Assembly (NCBI GenBank): GCA_020466095.1
Contig: CM035809.1
Coordinates: forward strand, 18,950,430-19,014,429
Reading direction: 5' to 3'
Origin: Chlorops oryzae
Taxonomy: Eukaryota; Arthropoda; Insecta; Diptera; Chloropidae
DNA length: 64,000 nt
The notes beneath the pieces are model-generated. The model was given only the letters and a program-made list of their open reading frames with translations. It was not told where the DNA came from and made no database searches. Position 1 is the first letter of the stretch. Each line of letters begins with the position of its first letter. A program made the position numbers and the translations under genes. Of the stretch, positions 46,801 to 57,019 are shown piece after piece.

Positions 46801-48828
46801 TTAGATGTTTAATGAATTTAATCCGCTATGATAATTCGAATTACCACTCTTTCTATAGAAGCTGAATGTGCCGTAAATAGTGCAGCCGATTTTTTAGGTT
46901 TGCACTCTGCTGATCCACGCATATTGATGGCGTCTTGTAAGGACTCATTATTACAGGCATTGGGTACATTAACATGCCATAAAATGGGTATACGTGCACT
47001 TGAACGTGCTCCAAAGAAAAGGTAAAACGTAGCGCTTATTTAAAGATATTCGGAAAATTAATGAATGTTTATTTTTTTTTTTTCAACAGTCAACTAGCTC
47101 TAGTACGCGCTCTACTTCGACCTTATGAAAATCGTGCTTGGGGCCAAAGTAATTGGTTGCTCTTACGATTTTGGTTAGGCGAAGGATTCGCGTATCGTGA
47201 TTCTCGAGCACCCAGCGTATGGCAAGGCGGAAATTCACCCGTACAACGTGGCTTATGTCGAAGTCGTGCGAAAAATGAGACCCATACTGGTCTGCTACAT
47301 CATGTCGCACCGGCATATCCTTCAAGACATTTTCAACGATTGATTGGCAATAAATTAATCGAGGATGAACCATTTGCAACAACATTCCTCAATTCGGTGT
47401 TAAGTCAATTGAATTGGGCCTTTTCGGAATTTATTCTTTTGTTGCAAGAGGTAAATGGAAAGCATAATTCTTCTTTCTCCCTTGCGGTTATCTTTCGGGA
47501 TTCCGAAATCAACATGACGCGAAAAATGCTTATTTTTTATTAATTTTTTATGAATTTTTTTTTATTAATTTTGTATTAATTTTTTATTAATTTTTTTTAT
47601 TAATTTTGTATTAATTTTTTTTATTAATTTTTTTAAATTAATTTTTATGATTTTTTAAAATTAATTTTTATATTTTTTTTATTAATTTTTTATTTTTTTT
47701 ATTAATTTTTTATTAATTTTTTGTGCATTTTCCCCCCTTTTCTCAGATTCAAAACACCGCACAACGGCAAGAGAATGCCGTTGTCGAACCGAAGCAGTTG
47801 AAAATTTGTTCAATGTGCTTTGAATTAACGGTTTCGTTAATGCGCTGCTTAGAAATGATAATATCCGTTGCTCCAGAAATATTTCAGGATGCCTCACGTC
47901 CGAATAGTGATTTGCTTTTAACGCGCATCTGCCAATTGATTAGTCAAGTACTCTCACGAGTAACAGTACCCCCAGGATGCTTTCAATTTGTGGTCGATAT
48001 GTGCTCGGCCGATTTGAATGCGGTTACACATTTTCCAATTATAACAGCTGCATTGGGTATTCTGATTGGGCTCATGCAAAACGAAATGGAGACGGATAAA
48101 AATCACTTAAAGGTTGATTGGTTTTTTTTGTAGTTTTTTAAAAATATTTTTTATTTTTAAAAATATATTCTAATCATAATTTGCTTTATTAAGGTCACAC
48201 GCGTAACACGTGCCCTACTCACCGATCCGAGCTTTCAATTTGCAAATTTGGAATTCGCTTTGGGTGAGGTACATACACCAATATTGCAGCTAACCGAAAT
48301 ACCGCGTGGTAACTTCGATCCATCGACCCGGGCGCACATTGATCCTTTAACCAATGACGTACGTGTGCCGGTGCCAACAACTTCTGGGAAACGCATACGA
48401 TCAGACCCACCGATGTTGAAGTTTTCCCTAAGGGATTGTAAGTCATATTGAAATTGATTCATTTTTTCATTTTTAAAAAAAATTTTTATTTTCTGACACT
48501 TTCAGTTCCCACGCATGTCACACAACAGGAAATCGATAGCGTTAGCCGTCTTATTGAAATGCTACGCTCAAAGCAATCACTACTCTCGGTTGTAACGCTA
48601 CCATCGGAGGATTCATTATGCCCGATATGCTGTGCAAAGCCCATCACGGTCGTATTCTCTCCATGCAAACATCAATCTTGCAGCAATTGCATCCTACAGC
48701 ATCTAATGAACTCGAAAGTTTGCTTTTACTGCAAGGCACTCATTAAGACAATCGAAACATCCGATGGTACGATCATTTATCAAAACGATGAACCATTGCT
48801 GCCAAATACTCCCTTCGAAGATGGTTGA
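40837..48828 (+). CDS. RNF123: E3 ubiquitin ligase RNF123/KPC1 homologue
   Basis: KPC1 is a cytosolic RING E3 which, with UBAC1 (KPC2), ubiquitinates p27Kip1 in mammals. Exons: 40837-41021, 41658-41925, 41989-42134, 42301-42786, 42858-43130, 44454-44536, 44596-44795, 44857-45172, 45251-45308, 45569-45582 (microexon), 45749-45873, 45945-46133, 46216-46329, 46391-46517, 46859-47021, 47090-47450, 47747-48112, 48194-48437 and 48506-48828. The total is 4041 nt, 1346 aa (human 1314). A SPRY domain spans about residues 100-245 (MQIGWCSNNCSFN, GVGDTKWSYGFDG, GDIIGVTLDIEKERIEFYRN). Family landmarks are DYHHFDRIGGVLSHLRK and FLNSVLSQLNWAFSEFI. The C-terminal C3HC4 RING starts at about residue 1278 (CPICCAKPITVVFSPCKHQS, then CSNC...CFYC). 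The donor at 48113 (gttgat) is weak. Apart from the microexon, the model is strong. Confidence 0.94.
41155..41485. repeat. Degenerate minisatellite in RNF123 intron 1
   Basis: Six or so imperfect copies of a 50-70-bp unit containing ATCATGCAGTAAAGGGTTAA and ACCATTTATTGCGAAACATT. Unit length varies because of internal deletions. It lies between exons 1 and 2. Confidence 0.85.
43157..44017 (-). mobile_element. Non-autonomous interspersed element, copy 2 (~860 bp)
   Basis: Starts ATACCCGACACACTCTGTGT and ends CACCCTTACTTGT, the reverse complement of the copy at 15595. It includes repeated GTACCTCCAGTACTAGGGTCT blocks and GGGCGTGGCA motifs. It occupies most of RNF123 intron 5 and is again antisense to its host gene. 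Confidence 0.8.
45340..45645. mobile_element. MITE family B remnant in RNF123 intron
   Basis: The left part (ATTCAACACCTTAAAGTATG then AAGAATATTTCTGGCAGTCAG) and the right part (TATAAAGTGTTTGAATATTC) match family B copies at 37880, 49232 and 59050. The middle is AT-rich and not shared. The proposed microexon lies in this non-shared middle. Confidence 0.6.
45569..45582 (+). other. Proposed 14-nt RNF123 microexon
   Basis: Flanked by acceptor cattacag and a consensus donor gtgagt. It converts phase 2 after exon 9 (ending at 45308) to the phase 1 that the next exon (45749) requires, and adds NSSLC. Without it the frame cannot be kept while retaining the segment EYSLSELLD, which aligns with vertebrate RNF123 ENSLLEVLD. 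Predicted from phase only. Confidence 0.5.
47525..47720. repeat. (TTTTTTATTAA)n-like tract in RNF123 intron
   Basis: About 195 bp of imperfect T-rich units around ATTAATTTTTT between exons ending 47450 and starting 47747, leading directly into the polypyrimidine tract. Confidence 0.85.
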
Positions 48829-49231
48829 ATGCAAGCAAAATAATTGCTCTAAAGCAAAAAAAAAAAAAAGACGCTTTACACCTCTAGTCATAGTTATTTA
48901 AGTTTTAGTTTTTAAAGCGCCATATAAAACTGCCAGTGACAAAATTAGTTTGCGCAATTTGCTTTAAAACTGTCTATTGTGATATTTAAAGAACACCCCG
49001 ATTAGCTTTAAGGCAAGAATTTTTTTTTTTTAAGTTCTAAAAATTATTTATAAAGAGTTACCAAAATTTAATGCATCCTCTGAATAAAAAAAAAAATTTA
49101 AGAACTGATTTCAAACATTCACAAAATTTAAATGAAATAATTTACAAAAAAAAATCGGAGCTAAGAAAAGTTCGCTAAGTAGTCATCGAGGCCTTATAAA
49201 TATAATGAATTCATCATTAAGACAAGCGAAA

Positions 49232-49375
49232 AATTTTAAATTCAGAACCCAAAAGTATGCTTATAAATATTAAGAATATTTCTGGCAGTCAGATGTCTGC
49301 CTGCTTTTGTCGCTTTGTCTTCGACTTTGATCTATTCAAGGGATACATCTAGGTTCTGAATTTATATATTTTCGT
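49232..49375. mobile_element. MITE family B, short copy
   Basis: The left end TAAATTCAGAACCCAAAAGT, then ATGCTTATAAATATTAAG, is matched in reverse by GATACATCTAGGTTCTGAAT at the right. It lies about 400 bp past the RNF123 stop. Confidence 0.65.
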
Positions 49376-49866
49376 TTGCCTTATTCATCATCATCTGCAT
49401 GGAGAAGGATGTGGAAACTTTCAATCGCCTACAAATTTTATCACGTATCGGTATGTAAGCAACGTTTAGAGTGGTATGAAGAAAGTTTAAATATGGCTTT
49501 AATATTTTCAATATTTTTTTTTATTGAATTTCATTAAGTAATCTGTGTTAATATTCGCACAACAATAAATATTTAATATTTAAGTAATTACACATTTTTA
49601 GAAAACAAAAACTATTATAAAGATCTTTTACAATGCACCTAATAATATGCCTTTTTTTATGAAACAAACAAAAAAAAAGCTTTTTAAGCGATGCGATAAA
49701 AATGAAGTGATGGTCCCGTATGATAAAAAAATGTTCAAATAATAAGGTTTGGACTGCAATGCATCGTTTCACTTAGATGGGTCGACATTCAAAATTAAAA
49801 TCGCCTTACAGCGCATTCATTTTACTAATGTTGCAATAAAATTTTATTTTAAAATCATATTTTTAG

Positions 49867-50697
49867 TAGAGCTGGAGAAACAATCGATAGCAATATCGAT
49901 ACTATTTCAAACTATCGAAAATATCGATGGTTTTTGAAGGCTATCGATAGTTTTAATTCATTGACATTTACTTTAAGATTTGAAAAGGTGGTGCTGGCGG
50001 CGACAGGGATGGCATTCCCGTTTTTTGAAATGGACAGATTCCCTAAAAATGCCCTTATTTAAATTAGAGCGGCAATCGCTCGAAAATTCAACTTTCGATT
50101 ATCAAAATTATCGATTATCGCAACTATCGATAATCGAATAGATGGATTATCGAACCTATCGACGTTTGAAACTATCGCTTATTGAACCTATCGATTATTA
50201 AGAATATCGATTATCCAAAATATTGATTATTGGACCTATCGATTATTGAATCTATCGATTATTTGTACTATCGATTATCCAAGCTATCGATAATTGAGCT
50301 ATCGATTATAGAGCCTATCGAGTATATAGACTATCGATTCTCGAACTATCAATTATTTTACTTATCGATTATATAAACGACCGATTATTGAACACATCGA
50401 TTATTCAAACTATCGATTATTTAGACAATCGATTCAAACTACCGATTATTGAAACTATCGATTATCGAACTATCGATAGCTCTCCATTCCTATCAAACCC
50501 ATAAATAAGGGGCCGTCCATATATTACGTCAGCATGTTTTTGACCATTTTATACCCCCTCCTCCCCCTTATCATCAATCGTCATCGCCCAGAACCAAATT
50601 AGTTTAAATTTTAAAATATATCTTCCGATAGTACGATCGATATTTCAGACTATCGAGACTATCGATGGTCGCAACTATCGATAGTTCTCCAGCTCTA
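49867..50697. mobile_element. hAT-type element built from TATCGATA-like repeats
   Basis: Terminal repeats TAGAGCTGGAGAA and TTCTCCAGCTCTA, followed inward by CGATAG, are flanked by a perfect 8-bp duplication ATTTTTAG (49859-49866 and 50698-50705). Most of the interior (50085-50480) is a run of 13-16-bp degenerate units around CTATCGATTATTGAAC. Six exact TATCGATA palindromes occur at 49894, 49942, 50125, 50285, 50471 and 50676. Other segments (near 50000 and 50510-50610) look like inserted foreign pieces. No ORF. Confidence 0.85.
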
Positions 50698-51552
50698 ATT
50701 TTTAGGGTTTCGGAATATTTACGAATTTATTTATATGTGTATATATTTTTTTTTTATAGGGGTCGACTGTTGCTAGATGAAGTTCAATGAAATGAATAAA
50801 AATTTATTGAACAAAATTTAATCAGGAAAATCTAATTACATTTCAGTAGATCTTAGCTAACTTTAAGGTGCACTTTACACAACATAAATTTTTGATGCTC
50901 TTTTAATGCAAACTTAACTAAAATACTTTCCTTTAAATATTTAGCTATTCACTTAATATCGTTTTGACGACTTGTAATGTTTTTTTTTATTTTTTATTTT
51001 TACTTAAAATTAATGATATTGCAGCATTGACACTTAATTTAGGTACAATAGGTTCGTTTGTATTTTGATCCATTTTGAATTTATGTGGCCTCATTTACCG
51101 GTTATCTCAACTTCAAATTTATTTGTTAAGTATACTTTAAATTGATTTAACATTGAATATCCCTTGTTTGAATTCACCTTGAGATATGCGTACAATTGTG
51201 AATTTCAGGTATTTTAGATTTGATCTGTGGTGTTAGTCGGGGGAAAAAATTATGAATGATTTTAAATAAAAAAGAAAGTAGATAAATAAATTAATAAAAT
51301 CATTCACAAATAAATACATATTGGGGGTATTCACAACGATAACGGGAGCTCTGTAGTGGATTAATTATGCATTTAATATAAGGTTTTCTTAACGGGTAAA
51401 AATTTTTTAGAGCAAAATATTCCTATAAAAAGTTGGAAACAATCACCATGCCGAAATACCTATGACTATTCCTTTATGTAGGGTACTTACATCGGCTCGG
51501 ATAGCTCTATAGTTTTTGCTCGTGTTTGTTTATGGAAGAATATAATGCCTGA

Positions 51553-51645
51553 TACAGGTATGGTCTAGAAATCGAATCGATTTTTTTTATGGAGAAATCG
51601 AATCTCCATAAAAAAAATCGATTCGATTTCTAGAGCATGCCTGTA
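51553..51645. mobile_element. 93-bp near-perfect hairpin MITE (TA-flanked)
   Basis: Arms TACAGGTATGGTCTAGAAAT and ATTTCTAGAGCATGCCTGTA continue inward with CGAATCGATTTTTTTTATGGA and its reverse, leaving a loop of about 11 nt. TA at both tips suggests a Tc1/mariner-type origin. A family B fragment (AGGGCAACAGAAAATATTTC) abuts it on the right. Confidence 0.75.
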
Positions 51646-51825
51646 TATATAGGGCAACAGAAAATATTTCAATTCACTACCTTAAGGTATGCATTTAAAT
51701 ATTTAATAAAGCATTTAATATATAAAAATTTAGGCAAAAATGAAATATTGTGCCTAAAGGTATGCATTTAAATATCATTAAAAAAAATGTTTATACCTAC
51801 TAGTTAAATCTCTAATAAAATAGGC

Positions 51826-53526
51826 CAAGCTGTAAATGAGTGATCATTTTTGTTTTTTAATTCAAATGATTTTTAGAATTTTGAGTTAACTCTTTTCAAC
51901 ACAAGATGCGAGTTGAGTTAAAATTTGATTGCATTCTTTTGAATGAAAAAATTTGAATGAATTCAATTCGAGAAAAAAATTTAAAGATTTCAAATTTGAG
52001 TTCATCCCTGACGAATTTAAAAATTTGAATGCACCCTTTCTAAAAAAAATTTGAACGAATTAAAATTTGAGTTCACTCATCAATGAATTTAAAAAAGAAT
52101 TTAAACTAATTTTTCCCATTCACTACTTGCTAGATTTATCAACTAGTAGGCTAAAACTCGTCTTCAAATATAATATATTATTATAGAAAAGAAATAGAAA
52201 TAGCGAAAGATGCTGTGGTTACAATGGCTTGGATGAATATCAACTTACTTCAATTTCTCTCTAACTGGTAGGGGTTTTAGTATTTTGTTCAAAAATTAGA
52301 TGCTATAGATTTTGCTCAATGCACCAAAGCGTGGGTCAACTTCAGATGATAATTTTCAAAAATTATTACTACTTAAAGTAAATAATGCTTTAAAATAGAT
52401 TCAGGCATATTTTGAATCGATTTTATTAAAAAACAAATTAAACGCTAACAACCTAAGAAGTTTATTTTATTCTTTATTCCGATGGATGCATATTTTTTTT
52501 TTTACCAATAATTGGAGATTCTTTTGAACCAAAATGTAGTAGATTTTAATAACCATACATATATCCTTAGGTATGAACACATCAAGCTGAAAACTTCGGG
52601 TCCAATTGTTATTTCATAAATTCGGGAATCACTGGTCTAAAGTGTCAGTGTGTTTGTGTCATCGGTACAAAAATGAGTTTTAAAATCGGGTATAAATTTA
52701 GTCGAAACGTTTTAATTGTTGACAAAAGCTCAGGGCAATGATTGTCTATCTCGCGCCAAAGTTTATGAGTGTTTTACACGTTTCAGATATGGTCGTGAGG
52801 ACATAAATGGCGATGAGCATATGAATGAAAAATATGATGGAAATTGCAGAATTTAGAATTTTGCTAAAATCAACCTTTTCCATGATTGCAAAATATTTCT
52901 TAAAAAGCAAGGACTTCTCTTGATCATTGGCAAGTGCGTCCGAATTGAGCATATATCTCTTAATTTTTTTTGAATTAAACGGCCCATCCTCATTATTGTA
53001 TTCTAATACATCTGCGGAAAGCTCCCTTGCAGATTCCAGCAAGGAATTTTGGCTTGATCCGCAGATTTCCTTTCCATTAAATAAATTCGGCGACCGAGAC
53101 ATATTTCGTTTCATTGAAAAGAAAATTGAATTTCTTATTGAATTTCTTTTCTATATAATGTATTATATTTGAAGACGAGTTTTTGCCTACTAGTTGATAA
53201 ATCTAGCAAGTAGTGAATGGGAAAAATTAGTTCAAATTCTTTTTTGAATTCATTGATGAGTGAACTCAAATTTTAATTCATTCAAATTTTTTTTAGAAAG
53301 GAGTGCATTCAAATTTTTAAATTCGTCAGGGAGTGAACTCAAATTTGAAGTCTTTAAATTTTTTTTCTCGAATTGAATTCATTCAAATTTTTTCATTCAA
53401 AAGAATGCAATCAAATTTTAACTCAACTCGAATCTTGTGTTGAAATAAATTCATTCATTTATCCCCATTCATTATGTGAATGATTTACTGATTCAATCAA
53501 AAATGAGTCACTCGTTTACAGCTCTG
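51826..53526. mobile_element. hAT-type foldback element with ~375-bp arms and internal ORF
   Basis: 1.7 kb, flanked by a perfect 8-bp duplication AAATAGGC (51818-51825 and 53527-53534). The left arm, 51826 to about 52199, is repeated in inverted, diverged form at about 53141-53526: CAAGCTGTAAATGAGTGA on the left pairs with TCACTCGTTTACAGCTCTG on the right, through to TTCAAATATAATA next to TAGAAAAGAAAT at the inner edges. The arms are built of ATTTGAATTCA-like units. The ~940-bp centre is unlike the arms and carries one intact 122-codon ORF on the minus strand. Confidence 0.88.
52746..53114 (-). CDS. Small membrane-protein ORF inside the foldback element
   Basis: 122 codons starting MKRNMSRSPNLFNGKEICGS. 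The first ~85 residues are polar and Ser/Lys/Glu-rich with no recognised domain. A single hydrophobic segment of about 23 residues follows near residues 88-110 (LNSAISIIFFIHMLIAIYVL), then a short tail ending LINFGAR. This topology would suit a tail-anchored or single-pass protein. The ATG is about 27 bp inside the right arm, so the arm would have to supply the promoter. It does not resemble a hAT transposase. It may be a captured host fragment, an element gene or a chance ORF; an ORF this long is uncommon in such AT-rich DNA. Confidence 0.4.
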   Translation of the reverse strand: MKRNMSRSPNLFNGKEICGSSQNSLLESARELSADVLEYNNEDGPFNSKKIKRYMLNSDALANDQEKSLLFKKYFAIMEKVDFSKILNSAISIIFFIHMLIAIYVLTTISETCKTLINFGAR

Positions 53527-53554
53527 AAATAGGCTTAGTTAAGATTTTAACAAC

Positions 53555-53995
53555 ACCGGCACAGCTCCGAAAATAGTTACTGAAAATATGTGCAAACCCA
53601 GTTAAACCTTACTCGTAATGCTCCGAAAAGGAGAGTAAAAGGACTCCTTTTAAAGCACCCTGACAAAGTGTTTTCGGAGTGCTCCAAAAAGGAGGTTATA
53701 AGACTTTTTACAGAACTCTGCGAAGCAGTGCTTTTGCCAAGACTTCAAATAAACCTCGCCTAAGACCATTTAGGGAGATTAAACGAGTCGATTTCAAAAA
53801 AAATTTATAACGGAAACAGTGTCCAAACAGACTCTTAAAGAGCATTCTAGCAATCATGAAAGGTAAACTTTTCTATTTTAGGCTCCGTGCTCCTCTTTCG
53901 TGAAAATATCTCCATTTAGAGCTCCCGTCGGAGCGTTTTAGGAGCATTTGCGGTCCGGAAAAGGAGTCTTTAGGAGCATCGTGCCGACTCTTTTG
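53555..53995. mobile_element. GCTCCGAAAAGGAG-rich foldback-like repeat
   Basis: The left end CGGCACAGCTCC has an inverted partner GGAGCATCGTGCCG on the right. Internal motifs GCTCCGAAAAGGAG and AAAAGGAGTCTTTAGGAGC recur in both orientations. It directly follows the foldback element. No target duplication was resolved. Confidence 0.5.
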
Positions 53996-54144
53996 GTTGG
54001 CTGAGAAGTAGTTTAATTCTATGAATGAATTCTTAAAATCAATATATTTATATGCATACTTTTAGGTGCCGAATCTTAGTATTTTATGTCGCTCTAGTAA
54101 TGAGGTGATAAGCTACCGATATCGGTATGAATAATTGTAATGAT

Positions 54145-54387
54145 CAGGACTCGGTTTTTGTTGACTTTTATAAATTTAAAGCATACTTTATGGAGTACAA
54201 ATTTTGTTCAACTCAAATAAGACTAAGATTCAAATCGATTTTTAACTTAAATATGCATTTTTTTGTAGCTAGAAAAGCGGTTTGAAGTCCAGCTTCGCTA
54301 AACTTGTTCGCAAAATGTTGGTAAGAAAAACTTTTGCCCCATAAAGTATGCTTTAAATATATAAAAGTGAACAAAATCCGAGCCCTG
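54145..54387. mobile_element. hAT-type MITE, family A, copy
   Basis: Starts CAGGACTCGG and ends CCGAGCCCTG. Flanks GTAATGAT and GTAATAAT match at 7 of 8 positions. Arms and interior match the copy at 1258. Confidence 0.85.
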
Positions 54388-55398
54388 GTAATAATTGTAT
54401 AATTTTTTTTTAGGAAAAAGAAATTTGTTCGTTTGTTATTTTATCTAGAATTCTTTAATAAAAGTTTAAAATAAAGATATTGATATATTTTTGTATCTAG
54501 CCAACTTTACTGCTAAAGCCTTGTAGGTTGGTATAATAAAAAATCAGATAGAATCAAAAATAAGTAAATCTAATGCTCTATAATGTGAACTCAACAGCCT
54601 GGCTATATAATACATTTAAAGAAATTAATTTAAATTAAAATTATTTATACCAAAGTCTGGATAAAGGAAAAAATTCTGAGTGGAAAATGGTTATTCGAGC
54701 TATTGAAGAATGACTGTAATATGAAGAAATAACATTTATTATTTTTTTTAAATTTAAAAATAAATAATTTCTTGAAATATTTTCAAATATTTGAAACTTT
54801 CCCCTAATTATATCTCAAGGAAATTTCCGAGTTTAGTTAATCTTAATTGAATTATTTGCACATTTAATTGAACCGGTTAAGTAGAAAGTGATGTCGATAT
54901 AGAGACTTTTGAGTATTTATATTTTTCAAATATTTCTTTAAAGTTTAAACACTTACATAGATTTATATATATTTATAGGTATAAATTACAACATATAAAA
55001 TCGATTTGATGGATTTTTGAGAAGTAGTTTTTTTTTTGATATTTCGTAAGCTTTTTTGCGGTATTGTCATTTGAGAGGTATTATTCGAATTTTGAAAATA
55101 GTAACATTAAAATAGAGGAAATAGTATTTTTTTTTTTGTAATTTTTTTATTTTTATTAATGCTGCTTTTTAACTGGAATACGACTAGATTTTATTTAATT
55201 ATTTTTCTTGCTTCACACTTTCATATCACGCTTCTTTGAATGATTTCCATTTTTTATTTATCTTAATTAAAAATATTCTTTAACTTTTCCTTACTTAACA
55301 ATAAAGCTTTCGTTCGATCATTCATCGGTCATGTTTTTGGAAAGAAACTTGTCTTACGAGGGGAAAAAAACGAATCGATATGCATATGTATATATATA
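54388..55398. other. AT-rich sequence without recognisable features
   Basis: No ORF, repeat pair or splice-linked exon was found between the family A MITE and the TA-flanked element. Confidence 0.4.
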
Positions 55399-55663
55399 CA
55401 GCTGTGTTCAATATAATAGGAGTGCTACAAGTGATCGTGAATGAAATAAGCTATCAAGTCTCTCTTCTCTTCATTCCTTGGTTGTAGAAAACGGCCACTC
55501 CCAAGTGGAGTCAAGGACGGAAATTATCAAGTTCAAGGTCTTTAAAATTTAAGGAAAAATCACCACCTAACTTCCAAAAAATGGTTTGAAGAACAACGCT
55601 ATTGCGTTTAATTTATAACTCTTTTAAATTTTATTTCCCTGATAAGACGGAATTTGTTCGTGC

Positions 55664-55676
55664 AGAGAGAGAGAGA

Positions 55677-55743
<67 letters not shown>
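55664..55743. repeat. (GA)n microsatellite
   Basis: About 80 bp of GA dinucleotides with one GTGA interruption, inside the TA-flanked element. ORFs crossing it are RE/SL repeats. Confidence 0.97.
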
Positions 55744-55746
<3 letters not shown>

Positions 55747-56229
55747 GGACTTATTGTTTAACAACAACTCAGAACCATGGGTGTTTTCCCAGCAGGAACT
55801 GTGTACAGGAGGTGCTCGAACACGTGCATAGCACACACGCTGCTAATATACGGGACCTGTCCACTTTTTCTAATACATGTCCTAAGATGTGCCGTGGTGT
55901 GAAAACTGGGTTCACTGTGTATAGCATTGGTATATTGAAATAATGAAAAATACCGGTTTAGTTCGCATCGTTTCATACACAAGCTATATACCGGGTGTAT
56001 GGCATTGTACACAGATTGTGAAATAATTTGAAAACAGTTTGTTTTTTCTTATGTTGACCTATCTACTTCTTCATACACTTCGTGCTAATACACCACAACA
56101 TCCGGCTGGGTTTATATAAGCTTTTTGTGGCAACATTCCCTAGAGTCTCGGCGTTCAAGTTCTCCTGTCCAGCAATTTATAGGTATTTTGTTACCCACGG
56201 TATGAAAAATGTCATCCATATTGGAATAT

Positions 56230-56329
56230 TAGGTCTGTTCCCGTACTGCACGAAACTGCCCAAAACTATGCAATTTTTTGAAAACTGTATGAAAATTGGA
56301 CAGTTTCGTGCAGTACGGGAACAGACCTA
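56230..56329. mobile_element. 100-bp near-perfect hairpin MITE nested in the TA-flanked element
   Basis: TAGGTCTGTTCCCGTACTGC at the left and its exact reverse complement GCAGTACGGGAACAGACCTA at the right. Pairing continues through ACGAAACTG / CAGTTTCGT. The central loop is AT-rich. Confidence 0.8.
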
Positions 56330-57019
56330 TTAAAAATTACTTTCAAAATATAAAAAAACAGATAAACATAATATAGTTTAAGTGATCTCTATAGGCGATT
56401 TCTGACATGCGAAAACAATCAACAAAGACTCTTAGTCGCGAGTACGTATTGCTATTAATTTGAACACAGCTGTATAGACATTTTCATCTTCTTCTTTTTT
56501 TTTTTGGTTCTTTAAGTTGCACTATAACATGTAAATATATTTTATGACGTCAATAAATATTCTTTCTTTTTTTGTTTTTTACAAAAATATTCGAAATCTT
56601 TCTGTTTATACTGCACTTTGGTTGTAAATATTTTAGGACATGCTGTCGCGTTTGTAATTTATGAGCCGATAAAGAACATGACCGCCCATAAGTGGGTCTC
56701 ATAATTGCATCATTTCCTTCCCGATCATTAGAAGAATTCACATTTAATTCGTATTAGATTTAATATATATTTTTTTGATTTCTTTTTTTCGTTGAGCAGA
56801 ACAAATTTTTTTTTATCGCATGAGATTTTTTTTTGCTTAGCTTTGTCAGTCATGCGACTAACCACACTGAAGCAAAGCATTTCTCCTATAAATTCTCTAA
56901 ACATTAACACCTACAAACATAAAATCGATTTTTTTTTAAAATCAATTCTTAATCGCTAAAGAAATTTGAATTTGCTAAAAAAGAAATTAAAAAAAAAAGT
57001 TATGTTTTAGAATTTGAAT

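Larger units (their letters stand above)
55399..56472. mobile_element. TA-flanked 1.07-kb Tc1/mariner-type element without transposase
   Basis: Ends CAGCTGTGTTCAA and TTGAACACAGCTG are exact reverse complements with TA on each side (55397-55398 and 56473-56474). The size approaches that of autonomous Tc1/mariner elements, but I find no DDE/D transposase frame. The interior instead contains an 80-bp GA tract and a nested hairpin MITE. Confidence 0.78.

Noticed and set aside
47083..47385. 100-codon minus-strand ORF in RNF123
   Set aside because: Antisense shadow of RNF123 exon 47090-47450, which aligns to the family and splices in phase.
55602..55943. ORFs through the GA microsatellite
   Set aside because: Coding potential comes from an RE/SL dipeptide repeat only.
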